Assembly: GCA_039030335.1 (NCBI GenBank)
Contig: JBCCEJ010000049.1
Span: 1 to 45,425 of the forward strand
Origin: JBCCEJ01 sp039030335
GTDB taxonomy: Bacteria > Pseudomonadota > Gammaproteobacteria > HK1
Direction: 5' to 3'
DNA: 45,425 bases
Of the stretch, positions 1 to 7,063 are shown piece after piece; position 1 is the stretch's first letter; every line of letters begins with the position of its first letter. Under the pieces are notes generated by a model, which did not search any database, was not told the origin of the DNA, and saw only the letters and a list, made by a program, of their open reading frames with translations. Position numbers and translations under genes: made by a program.

Positions 1-25
1 GCGCAACGGCGCGCGTAACTTCAAG

Positions 26-57
26 CCGGCCTCATCCGCTCGTGAGGCCGGTTTTTT
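26..57 (+). terminator. Intrinsic terminator hairpin, plus orientation
   Basis: A 9-bp GC-rich stem (26-34 with 43-51, CCGGCCTCA/TGAGGCCGG) and an 8-base loop are followed by six T residues at 52-57. It would end transcription entering from the left edge. It is the mirror copy of the terminator at 169-200. Confidence 0.7.
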
Positions 58-168
58 AGTGTCGAGCAGTGCAAAGTGCCGGCGTTGCGCGACAGCCTTT
101 TCGCCTGGCTCTTGATAGTGCCGCATCCACCTTCTGGGCGCGGCCGGCACTTTGCACTGCTCGACAAT

Positions 169-200
169 AAAAAACCGGCCTCACGAGCGGATGAGGCCGG
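169..200 (-). terminator. Intrinsic terminator after the TRAP binding-protein gene
   Basis: Read on the minus strand, the stem 200-192 pairs with 183-175 (9 bp) and is followed by a six-T tract (A residues at 169-174). It lies about 50 bases past the stop codon of the TRAP substrate-binding gene, so that gene probably ends its transcript here and is not followed by the membrane subunits. Confidence 0.8.
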
Positions 201-206
201 CTTGAA

Positions 207-232
207 GTTACGCGCGCCGTTGCGCGCGTAAC
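207..232. repeat. Short inverted repeat next to the large palindrome
   Basis: GTTACGCGCG and CGCGCGTAAC form a perfect 10-bp stem around a 6-base loop, overlapping the outer end of the 143-225 arm. It lies between the TRAP gene stop and the terminator at 169-200. No function can be assigned. Confidence 0.6.
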
Positions 233-250
233 TTCCGGTCGGTATGGGAA

Positions 251-1324
251 CTAGAGCGACGCTTCGACCCCGGCGATCTTGCCGATCGTTGCGTTCCACT
301 CATCCACGCACTTCTGGGTTCCGCAACGCTTCGCCCAGCGCTTCAGCACGAAATCGCGCGCGACGGTCTTCAGCAGCTCCCGGTCGGCGGCATTCGGCTC
401 GATCGGCGTCATGCCACCCGGATCGCCGAGGTCGCAGGGACCAGCCGCGTTGCAGTCCAGACCGCGTTGGTTGTTTGCCTCGGTAGCCACCCACATCTCT
501 TCTTCGAGTTTCGGTAACTCGGTCTCGAAGAATTTCTTGGTATCCGCATCCAGACTGTTCCAGACATCCATGTTCATGGCCAGGAACGAAGAGGCAAAGC
601 CAAGGCGCACGCGAATGTTGTGCGACACCACCTGCCACCACTTGGCGTTGTAAGCCGGCAGTACGCCGGTGATACCGCAGTCAGCCACACCTTTTTGCAG
701 TGCCGGAACAACTTCCGCGAACGCGATCGTCACTGCGCTGCCGCCGATTCCTTCAATGAAGTCACCCAGCGTGGTGCTGTAGGTACGAATCTTTTTGCCT
801 GACAGGTCCTTCAACGTCGGCTGCGCGGACTTGTCGCCCATGTTGCAGAACAGCTGCTGGCTCGGCCAGCCGTAGACCATGAGCAGCTTGGCGCCGTACT
901 TCTCGGCAAACTCCCGCTCCAGGATCGGGCGGTAGGCTTCGTTGGCCTTGCGGTAGTCGTCCATGTTCTGGATGACGCCAGCGAGATCAGCGCCCTCGAT
1001 CGCAGGGCTGTCCTGCGCAACGTAGGTCGTCACACCGTGCACCGCATCGAATACGCCAAGCTTCAGAAGTCGCATGATCTCGAAACCGGACAGACCCAGT
1101 TCCGTCTGCGACTTGGCGTTGGACGTCAATTTGCCGCCCGTCATCTTCGGCATGCGTTCTTTCCAGAACGGTCCTTCGCGCTCTTTCCAGTGATCGAGGA
1201 AACCCCACGTACCTACCACGCGGAACTCTCGCTTGGCCATCTCGGCGCTGGCCTGCATCGGGCCACCGAGCCCGATCGCAACCGCAGCCGCGATGGCAGC
1301 AGTTTTGAACGTCGCTTTCAACAT
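251..1324 (-). CDS. TRAP transporter solute-binding protein (DctP family)
   Basis: Periplasmic receptor of a tripartite ATP-independent transporter, which in this family captures carboxylates or related acids for Na+-driven uptake. The 357-residue length is normal for DctP. Residues 1-27 form a signal peptide (KTAAIAAAVAIGLGG then an ASA cleavage region). The mature part has the DctP pattern: a ligand-lobe segment near residue 90, LKDLSGKKIRTYS near residue 172, the AFAEVVPALQKGVADCGITG segment near 202, and a Trp-rich KWWQVV. An extra Cys-containing stretch near the C-terminus (LDCNAAGPCDLGDPGG and RCGTQKC) suggests disulfides. GGGAGG precedes the ATG by 5 bases. No DctQ or DctM gene is adjacent on the visible side and a terminator follows, so this is an orphan receptor. 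The ligand is unknown. Confidence 0.9.
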   Translation of the reverse strand: MLKATFKTAAIAAAVAIGLGGPMQASAEMAKREFRVVGTWGFLDHWKEREGPFWKERMPKMTGGKLTSNAKSQTELGLSGFEIMRLLKLGVFDAVHGVTTYVAQDSPAIEGADLAGVIQNMDDYRKANEAYRPILEREFAEKYGAKLLMVYGWPSQQLFCNMGDKSAQPTLKDLSGKKIRTYSTTLGDFIEGIGGSAVTIAFAEVVPALQKGVADCGITGVLPAYNAKWWQVVSHNIRVRLGFASSFLAMNMDVWNSLDADTKKFFETELPKLEEEMWVATEANNQRGLDCNAAGPCDLGDPGGMTPIEPNAADRELLKTVARDFVLKRWAKRCGTQKCVDEWNATIGKIAGVEASL

Positions 1325-1353
1325 GCTTACCTCCCGAAGGTGTTTCTTGGTTC

Positions 1354-1370
1354 GACTCCGTAACGGAGTC
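1354..1370. promoter_or_regulatory. Perfect palindrome upstream of the TRAP receptor gene
   Basis: GACTCCGTAACGGAGTC is a 7-bp perfect inverted repeat around a TAA centre, located 30-46 bases upstream of the start codon. The size and position suit an operator for a dimeric regulator or a 5'-leader hairpin. No regulator gene is adjacent in the window, so its identity is unknown. Confidence 0.4.
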
Positions 1371-1555
1371 TAACGCGTCTGTCAGCCCATGATCACGGCG
1401 AATCCAGTCCGCCCGGTGACAGCCCTACATCTGACACGCGCCGCCGCCCGGGTCAAGTATCGAATGCGCGTCTGAAGCCGCTGCCAGGCCGTTCACCGCG
1501 AACGCCCCTGCCGGCACCAGGCTGGCGCCGCAACGACGCCTCGCAATGGTGCGGG

Positions 1556-2200
1556 TCAAGGCCCCTGGATGGTGCCCTTTTCGAGCCCGGCGACCGCTGT
1601 GGCAGCCCCTCGGCACCGGCCGTTCGGTCGACCGTCTTCGTGGAGCAATTCGTGGGCGTGCAGCCACGCCCGCGCGTCTTCGGCATCGCGTTCAAACCAG
1701 TTTGCGGCGGTGCCAAGCCGGAACGAATAGCCCCAGGCGTCCATATCACGGCAGATCCTGGCGCGCGGTACATTCAAAGCGTGGTGCGCTAACAGGACCT
1801 GCAGGTAACAAACGGCCGCTTCCTCAAGGTCGTCGCCGCCAGCGTCAGTGTCCAATGCGGCGCGTCGCGCTGGTGTCATGCACACATAATGGGCGCCTTC
1901 GTGCAGAGCCGAATGCACCGGCGTGTCACCCCGAACATGTAACGCGCCGCTGTACAGACCGGCCTCGGGGGCTCCCCAATAACTCCCGGGCAGCGCTGCG
2001 CCGGCTTCGTGGTAGCGTACCGCAAGCCCATAAATGGCAAATAACTGCCGTAACGCGGCCAGTCCAATCCCATCGACGGTCAACAAACCCGCAGATTCCA
2101 CGCTCGCGTATCCGGATTCACGCGGCATTGCCCAGCGTGCAGCCCGACCGGGCGCCGGGGCGCTGCGCCAGCCCGATATCCGGGCAAACATCGGCAGCAC
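1556..2200 (-). CDS. Hypothetical protein with HExxH-type motif
   Basis: A protein of about 214 residues that I do not recognise as a named family. It contains HEGAH (residues about 99-103), which fits the HExxH zinc-binding signature of metallopeptidases. An acidic helix (DDLEEAAVCYLQVLL) about 20 residues later could give a third ligand, as in gluzincins. There is no signal peptide or membrane segment. The start is a GTG (2200) immediately after the TGA of the molybdenum hydroxylase gene, with an alternative ATG at 2191; either way it is coupled to that gene. The context suggests a role in maturation or turnover of the partner enzyme, but this is inference only. The final 20 residues or so are low-complexity and may not be conserved. 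Confidence 0.6.
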   Translation of the reverse strand: MLPMFARISGWRSAPAPGRAARWAMPRESGYASVESAGLLTVDGIGLAALRQLFAIYGLAVRYHEAGAALPGSYWGAPEAGLYSGALHVRGDTPVHSALHEGAHYVCMTPARRAALDTDAGGDDLEEAAVCYLQVLLAHHALNVPRARICRDMDAWGYSFRLGTAANWFERDAEDARAWLHAHELLHEDGRPNGRCRGAATAVAGLEKGTIQGP

Positions 2201-4531
2201 TCAACTCTTTGTAGCCTGAATTGCCCGCCAGATCTGCTCAGGTGTCGCCGGCATCGCTATCTCACCGATGCCGAGCGGGGCGAGCGCGTCCAACACGGCG
2301 CTGTGGGCGGCCGCCAGCGCGCCGACCGTGCCAGCCTCCCCAACGCCTTTGATACCCATGGGATTCTTTTGCGTCGGCACTGGCTGCGATTCGATCTCGA
2401 ACGCCGGCAGATCGTCGGCGCGCGGCATGGTGTAGTCCATGAACGAACCGCTTAGCAGCTGCGCCTCGTCATCGAACGCTACGTTCTCCAACGTCACCTG
2501 CCCGATACCTTGAACAATACCCCCATGCAGCTGCCCCTTCAGCAACATCGGGTTCAGGACCGTGCCGACGTCTTCGACCGCGCAGTAGCGGCGGAACTCG
2601 ACCACCCCGGTCTCCGGATCGATCAAAGCTTCGCACACGTGACATGCATTCGGGAACGTAGGACCGGGCGGGGTGAAGGTAGCGAACGCCTGCAGTCCGC
2701 TGTCCATCCCGTCGGGCAGAGCCCGCACGGTGTGGGCGGCGCGCGCGACGTCGGCGAGCGTCACGGTGCGGTCGGTGCCAACCACGGCGAACCGGCCATC
2801 TTCGAATTCAACGTCGTCGGCTGCCGACTCGAGCAGGTGCGCAGCGATCAGGCGGCCTTTCTCGATGATCCGCTCAGCCGCCCTGGCAAGCGCCGTACCT
2901 GCCAATGCCGCGGCGCGCGAACCGCCGGTCCCGTGCCCGTACGAAACCTTGTCGGTGTCACCCTGGACATATCGGATCCGCTCTGGCGGCAGGCCCAGCT
3001 GGTCCGCAAGAACCTGGCGGAATACCGTCGCGTGCCCCTGACCGTGCGAGTGCACGCCCATGAACACGGTGGCCACGCCGTCGGCATCGAAGCGCAACTC
3101 GGCGCCTTCGTCGAACATGCCGGCAGCCTGCTCCACCGCGCTGGCAATACCCAAACCGAGCAGTTTTCCTTCCGACGCGGCTGCCGCCCTGCGCGCCGGC
3201 AGACCGGCGTAGTCGATGTTTTCGAGCGCGCTGTCGAGTACCGCCTCGAAGTCCCCGCAGTCGTAGCAGAACGTAAGACCGGTCTGGTAAGGCATGGCCG
3301 ACGCGGGAATCATGTTGCGCCGGCGCAACGCGGCCCGATCGATGCCGAGCTCGCGCGCCGCCTTGTCGATCACATGCTCGATCCCAAGCGTCGCCTCCGG
3401 GCGTCCTGCGCCGCGATACGGGTGCACCGGAGCGGTGTTGGTAAAAACACTCAACACCTCGGCGTGTATAGCGGGCGTCTTATAGCTGCCGGCCACACCG
3501 CCCAGATTTCCGAACGCCGGCAACGGGCCGAAGATCGACAGATAGGCGCCCATGTTGGCGACACCTTCGACCTTCAGAGCGGTGAACTGGTGCTCTGCGT
3601 CGAGCGCGAGGGTCAGGGTCAACTCGATATCCCGACAGTGATCCTCCATCAACCCTTCGCTACGCTCGGCCGTCCACTTGACCGGCAAACCCAGTTCCCG
3701 GGCAGTCCAGAGCACCATCGCCAGCTCTGGAAACACATTGCTGCGCAGACCGAAGGAGCCGCCCATGTCCGGCGAGATGACCCGCAGCTGACTGTGCGGA
3801 ATATGCAGGACCAGATCGGCCAGCCAGTTCCGAATATCGTGCGGGAACTGATTGCCTGAATGAAGCGTGAAGCGCCCGTCGTAAGGGTCGTACTCACCGA
3901 TGGCCGCGCGCGGTTCCATGGCATTGATGCTGAGCCGCGAAATGGGCAGCGACGCGTGGGTTACGTGTGCAGCGCCGTCCAGCGCCGACTGTACGGCCGC
4001 ACGGTCGCCTACCTCGAATTTGAAGCACACATTGTCGGGGCACTCATCCCAGACCGGGTGCGAGTGCGACGCTTCGCTCGCCCGGGCGTTGGCGGGCAGC
4101 TGTTCGTAGTCAACCTCCACGAGTTCGGCCGCGGCCCGTGCCTCAGCCACTGAGCGGGCCACCACGAACGCGACCGGGTCGCCTACAAAAGCGACCTTTT
4201 CGAACGCCAGGGCTGGATGTGCCGGCACGTGGATGGGGCTGCCGTCAGGCCGGAACAACGGGACGAACTTCGGCGCAAAAGTCGGCAACGAACCAAGCCC
4301 CGAAGCAGCGATATCAGCGCCGGTATAAACCGCCAGTACACCAGCTTCAGCCCGCGCCGCGTCGGCGTCTACCGCAACGATTCGCGCGTGCGCGTAAGGG
4401 GAACGCACGAAGACCGCATAAACTTGCCCGGGCACGTTGATGTCGTCGGTGTACCGTCCCCCACCGCGCAACAGCCGCGGATCTTCGCTCCGCGGCACCG
4501 ACTGACCGATACCGAACTTTAGCGCTTGCAT
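2201..4531 (-). CDS. Molybdenum hydroxylase large subunit (xanthine dehydrogenase / CoxL type II family)
   Basis: A 776-residue molybdopterin-cytosine-dinucleotide-binding catalytic subunit of the xanthine oxidase family, which hydroxylates aldehydes or N-heterocycles using water. The N-terminal a/b-hammerhead begins GQSVPRSEDPRLLRGGGRYTDD. Cofactor-contact segments include DMGGSFG near 255 and PYRGAGRPE near 371, and the catalytic Glu lies in KGVGEAG (E732). The YRGAGR loop is that of the form II group; true CO dehydrogenase has AYRCSFR, so CO oxidation is unlikely. The Fe-S and FAD subunits that normally accompany this chain are not adjacent. It lies 18 bases after a purine-type phosphoribosyltransferase gene and abuts the HEGAH protein, so the three probably form one operon. 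A purine or other N-heterocycle substrate is possible but unproven. Confidence 0.9.
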   Translation of the reverse strand: MQALKFGIGQSVPRSEDPRLLRGGGRYTDDINVPGQVYAVFVRSPYAHARIVAVDADAARAEAGVLAVYTGADIAASGLGSLPTFAPKFVPLFRPDGSPIHVPAHPALAFEKVAFVGDPVAFVVARSVAEARAAAELVEVDYEQLPANARASEASHSHPVWDECPDNVCFKFEVGDRAAVQSALDGAAHVTHASLPISRLSINAMEPRAAIGEYDPYDGRFTLHSGNQFPHDIRNWLADLVLHIPHSQLRVISPDMGGSFGLRSNVFPELAMVLWTARELGLPVKWTAERSEGLMEDHCRDIELTLTLALDAEHQFTALKVEGVANMGAYLSIFGPLPAFGNLGGVAGSYKTPAIHAEVLSVFTNTAPVHPYRGAGRPEATLGIEHVIDKAARELGIDRAALRRRNMIPASAMPYQTGLTFCYDCGDFEAVLDSALENIDYAGLPARRAAAASEGKLLGLGIASAVEQAAGMFDEGAELRFDADGVATVFMGVHSHGQGHATVFRQVLADQLGLPPERIRYVQGDTDKVSYGHGTGGSRAAALAGTALARAAERIIEKGRLIAAHLLESAADDVEFEDGRFAVVGTDRTVTLADVARAAHTVRALPDGMDSGLQAFATFTPPGPTFPNACHVCEALIDPETGVVEFRRYCAVEDVGTVLNPMLLKGQLHGGIVQGIGQVTLENVAFDDEAQLLSGSFMDYTMPRADDLPAFEIESQPVPTQKNPMGIKGVGEAGTVGALAAAHSAVLDALAPLGIGEIAMPATPEQIWRAIQATKS

Positions 4532-4549
4532 CCGACGAGGGCCGTGCGC

Positions 4550-5158
4550 TCAGACATCCGTGCGGGCGTTGCCGTAGCGGCTGGCGGCGATATCTTCGAG
4601 AATCGACTTGAGGAACGGCTTGTTGTGCTCGATCTCCGTGCGGCTCAGTCCTTTCATCTCATAGGGCAGTACCAGCCATTGCGCGGTTTCGTGCAGGTAA
4701 TAGTCCGGCACGCGCCCGGTGCGGTTGCGCGCCGGCTTGTACCACGGCATCGCGATGCGCACGTCGTGCGGCATGTTGCGCTTACTGCGCGCAGTGAGCC
4801 GCGCGATCACAGCCTGCACGTTCAAGCCGGTACTGTAGACGTCATCAACGATCAGCAGTGAGTCCGATGCGTTCATGTTTTCCAGCAGGTACTGGGTACC
4901 GTGTACGCGAATCCGCGCCTCCGATTCGTCGACCATCGAACCGTAGCTGTCGACGCCCCGGTAGGAGGTTCGGATCGAAATGTGGTCCGCCGCCACGCCA
5001 AGATGCTGCAGACACTCCTGCACGACGATCCCGACCGAACTGCCGCCGCGCCACAGGCCGACGATGAATGTCGGCCGAAAGCCGCTGTTGAAAACCTGCA
5101 CTCCCAACCGAAACGCGTCTCGCAGCAGGTCTTCTTCCTGCACGAAAATCTTGTCCAC
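4550..5158 (-). CDS. Phosphoribosyltransferase (hypoxanthine-type fold), copy 1
   Basis: A cytoplasmic enzyme of the type I phosphoribosyltransferase fold, which transfers ribose 5-phosphate from PRPP to a nucleobase. The PRPP loop LLIVDDVYSTGLN (residues about 101-113) has the two acidic residues and the TG turn of HPRT-like enzymes. FIVGLWRGGSSVG (31-43) is the pyrophosphate-binding loop. The C-terminal half has a PWYKPARN segment and PDYYLHET, both shared with the divergent paralogue at 5321. The GTG start at 5158 is preceded by AAGGA at proper spacing. It is the first gene of a likely operon with the molybdenum hydroxylase, which suggests purine or related base metabolism. The base specificity cannot be read from sequence. 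Confidence 0.85.
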   Translation of the reverse strand: MDKIFVQEEDLLRDAFRLGVQVFNSGFRPTFIVGLWRGGSSVGIVVQECLQHLGVAADHISIRTSYRGVDSYGSMVDESEARIRVHGTQYLLENMNASDSLLIVDDVYSTGLNVQAVIARLTARSKRNMPHDVRIAMPWYKPARNRTGRVPDYYLHETAQWLVLPYEMKGLSRTEIEHNKPFLKSILEDIAASRYGNARTDV

Positions 5159-5320
5159 CTGACGTCCTTGGATCTGTTACTGATGCTTGGCGCGGTGCTC
5201 GCAACGCGGCGCGCGCGGTCCGGCTATCGCCGCCATGGTCTTTCCTGGCCGCCCTTGGCATTCTAGGGCCTGCCTCGCATTATTGCGCTGCTGGCGCATC
5301 CTGAACACATACATCACGCC

Positions 5321-5887
5321 ATGACCGAAAAGCTCTATCTAACCGCGCAAGGTCTGCTGGAAGACGCATTCCGGCTGGGCGCCGAAGTCATCAAAAGTGG
5401 ATTCGAGCCGAGCTTCATTACCGCAATCTGGCGAGGCGGCGCGCCGATCGGTATTGCCGTGCAGGAGATCATCGAATACCACGGTGTGCGCTGCGATCAC
5501 ATCGCTATCCGCACGTCATCATACGCAGGCATCGACGGCCGCGCGGATGAGGTTCAGGTCCACGGCATGAACTACCTGGTCAAGAATGTGCAGTATCACG
5601 ACCGCCTGCTGATCGTCGACGACGTGTTCGATACCGGACACACCATCGAAGCCGTTATCGATCACCTCAGGCAGGCGAGCCGTCTGAACTGCCCCAAGGA
5701 GATCCGCGTGGCGGTTCCGTACTACAAGCCGTCGCGTAACCAGACCGCGCGGACTCCAGACTACTATCTGCACGAAACGCAACAGTGGATCAAATTTCCC
5801 CATTCACTGGAGGGACTCGAAGATGACGAGATTCGTCAGCGCCGGCCGGCCCTCGCGAACATTCTGGAGACCGCGGATGCGGACTGA
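5321..5887 (+). CDS. Phosphoribosyltransferase (hypoxanthine-type fold), copy 2
   Basis: A 188-residue paralogue of the protein encoded at 4550-5158, transcribed away from it. The order of motifs is identical: FITAIWRGGAPIG (residues 32-44), PRPP loop LLIVDDVFDTGHT (96-108), PYYKPSRN and PDYYLHET. The PRPP loop here is the more canonical one (DDVFDTG, against DDVYSTG in copy 1), so the two may differ in activity or substrate. The ATG at 5321 is the first in frame. The following dioxygenase gene starts about 60 bases later on the same strand. The pair probably arose by inverted duplication and has diverged considerably; the 161-bp shared upstream region may hold both promoters. Confidence 0.85.
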   Translation: MTEKLYLTAQGLLEDAFRLGAEVIKSGFEPSFITAIWRGGAPIGIAVQEIIEYHGVRCDHIAIRTSSYAGIDGRADEVQVHGMNYLVKNVQYHDRLLIVDDVFDTGHTIEAVIDHLRQASRLNCPKEIRVAVPYYKPSRNQTARTPDYYLHETQQWIKFPHSLEGLEDDEIRQRRPALANILETADAD

Positions 5888-5947
5888 GGACATCTGCCGG
5901 AACCGACCCGACCGGCCCCGCGAGCCGTCCTGCGGAGGAAGCCGCTG

Positions 5948-7009
5948 ATGGCAGCTACGCCTACACGCCACCCCGATTTCACCGCAGAGCCAATCACTGA
6001 CGCGAGCTTCGGTCACGAGGTGGTGGTGCGTGCAGGCACCACCGAACAGTTCGTCGGCGCCGCCGAAGCCAACCCATCGCACCTGCGCAGCGCCTTGAAC
6101 GACGCTGACGGGCTGCTGCTGTTGCGGGGCATGGATGCGATAAGTGCCGCCCCGGAACTGTTGCTGCGCCTCTCCCGGGTGTTCGGCACTCGTGTCGAGA
6201 ACTACCGGGAAACCCTGACCGGCGCACATCGAATACATCCGGAGGTGCCGCAGATTTTGCGGGTCGCGAACGCCCCGCCAGTGAAGCAGCAACCGCCACC
6301 CAAGCCCGAACCGCCCTTGTCCGCCGACGGTCGGTTGCCAACCCGGTTTCCACACCGGCGCGGCTGGCACACCGACCAGAGCTATCGGCGTCCGCCGCCC
6401 GACGTATCGCTGTTCTACGCGCATCAGCCGGCACCCAGGGGCCAGGCGCAGACGATCTACGCCAATGGTACGGCCGCATACGCCGCGCTGCCGCCGTCGA
6501 TGAAAGCACGCGCGGACGCACTGATCGGACTGCACGTCATGCCGAAATCCGGCCGCTCTGAACAGAATCTGCGCGCCGGCGGCGAACCGCTGCCATTGCT
6601 CGCCCACCAGCTGCCGCAACGCCAGCCGGTCGTGCGGGTACACCCGGAGACCGGTCGGCCGGCCCTGTTTCTTTGCGAAGCCGGCCAGATGGACTGGCTG
6701 GAGGGTCCGTTCGTCGACGTTGAAGCGGGCATCGACGGAGAAGGCAAGACGCTACTGTACGAGCTGATGCATCACTACACCGCCGACCCGTTCGTGTACG
6801 CGCACGACTGGTCGCCCGGCGACCTCATCATCTACGACAACCGGTCGACCATTCATGCCGCCACGTGGTTCGACGCCGACGCCTGCGAACGGGAGATGTG
6901 GCGCACTACCGTCGCCGGCAACCCGGGTCCGGAATACGAGGGCGAACGGCCGAGCTGGATTCCCGTAGATGCCGGCGTCGACCGTTTGCAAGGTATTGCT
7001 CACCTCTAG
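5948..7009 (+). CDS. TauD/TfdA-family 2-oxoglutarate-dependent dioxygenase
   Basis: A 353-residue non-haem Fe(II) oxygenase. The iron-binding facial triad is visible: HTD (H141, D143) in GWHTDQSY and the distal H303 in NRSTIHAAT. R319 (MWRTTV) is the expected 2-oxoglutarate carboxylate ligand. The N-terminal GLLLLRGMD segment is typical of the family. A proline-rich stretch at residues about 109-124 (PPVKQQPPPKPEPP) lies just before the active-site strand and may form a flexible loop. GCGGAGG lies 9 bases before the ATG. Family members oxidise taurine, aryloxyalkanoates, carnitine precursors and many other small acids; the substrate here is unknown. It converges on the fused beta-oxidation gene at 7064. 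Confidence 0.88.
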   Translation: MAATPTRHPDFTAEPITDASFGHEVVVRAGTTEQFVGAAEANPSHLRSALNDADGLLLLRGMDAISAAPELLLRLSRVFGTRVENYRETLTGAHRIHPEVPQILRVANAPPVKQQPPPKPEPPLSADGRLPTRFPHRRGWHTDQSYRRPPPDVSLFYAHQPAPRGQAQTIYANGTAAYAALPPSMKARADALIGLHVMPKSGRSEQNLRAGGEPLPLLAHQLPQRQPVVRVHPETGRPALFLCEAGQMDWLEGPFVDVEAGIDGEGKTLLYELMHHYTADPFVYAHDWSPGDLIIYDNRSTIHAATWFDADACEREMWRTTVAGNPGPEYEGERPSWIPVDAGVDRLQGIAHL

Positions 7010-7063
7010 ACGCGACGTGCCCGCATCAGACCAGTTGCCGCGCCGCCTCGTTCAGCGCGCTGT

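Larger units (their letters stand above)
1..225. repeat. 83-bp inverted repeat with 59-bp spacer
   Basis: Bases 1-83 are the reverse complement of 143-225 with one mismatch (the base before the shared GTCGAGCAGTG segment, G in one arm and T in the other). The spacer is 84-142. Each arm contains a complete intrinsic-terminator hairpin, so the structure reads as a terminator in both directions. The left arm begins at base 1, so the repeat could extend outside the window. It may be a real chromosomal palindrome or a fold-back artefact at a contig end; the sequence alone does not decide. Confidence 0.9.

Noticed and set aside
2510..3859. Long open frame antisense to the molybdenum hydroxylase
   Set aside because: A shadow produced by high-G+C codon bias; it has no family motifs and no ribosome site, and the opposite strand has clear catalytic motifs throughout. 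The same applies to long antisense frames at 7349-8812, 11188-12294 and 14981-17068.
2201..4531. Aerobic carbon monoxide dehydrogenase (CoxL)
   Set aside because: The active-site loop reads PYRGAGR, not the AYRCSFR of genuine CO dehydrogenase, and CoxM/CoxS are absent. Only the wider molybdenum-hydroxylase family is supported.
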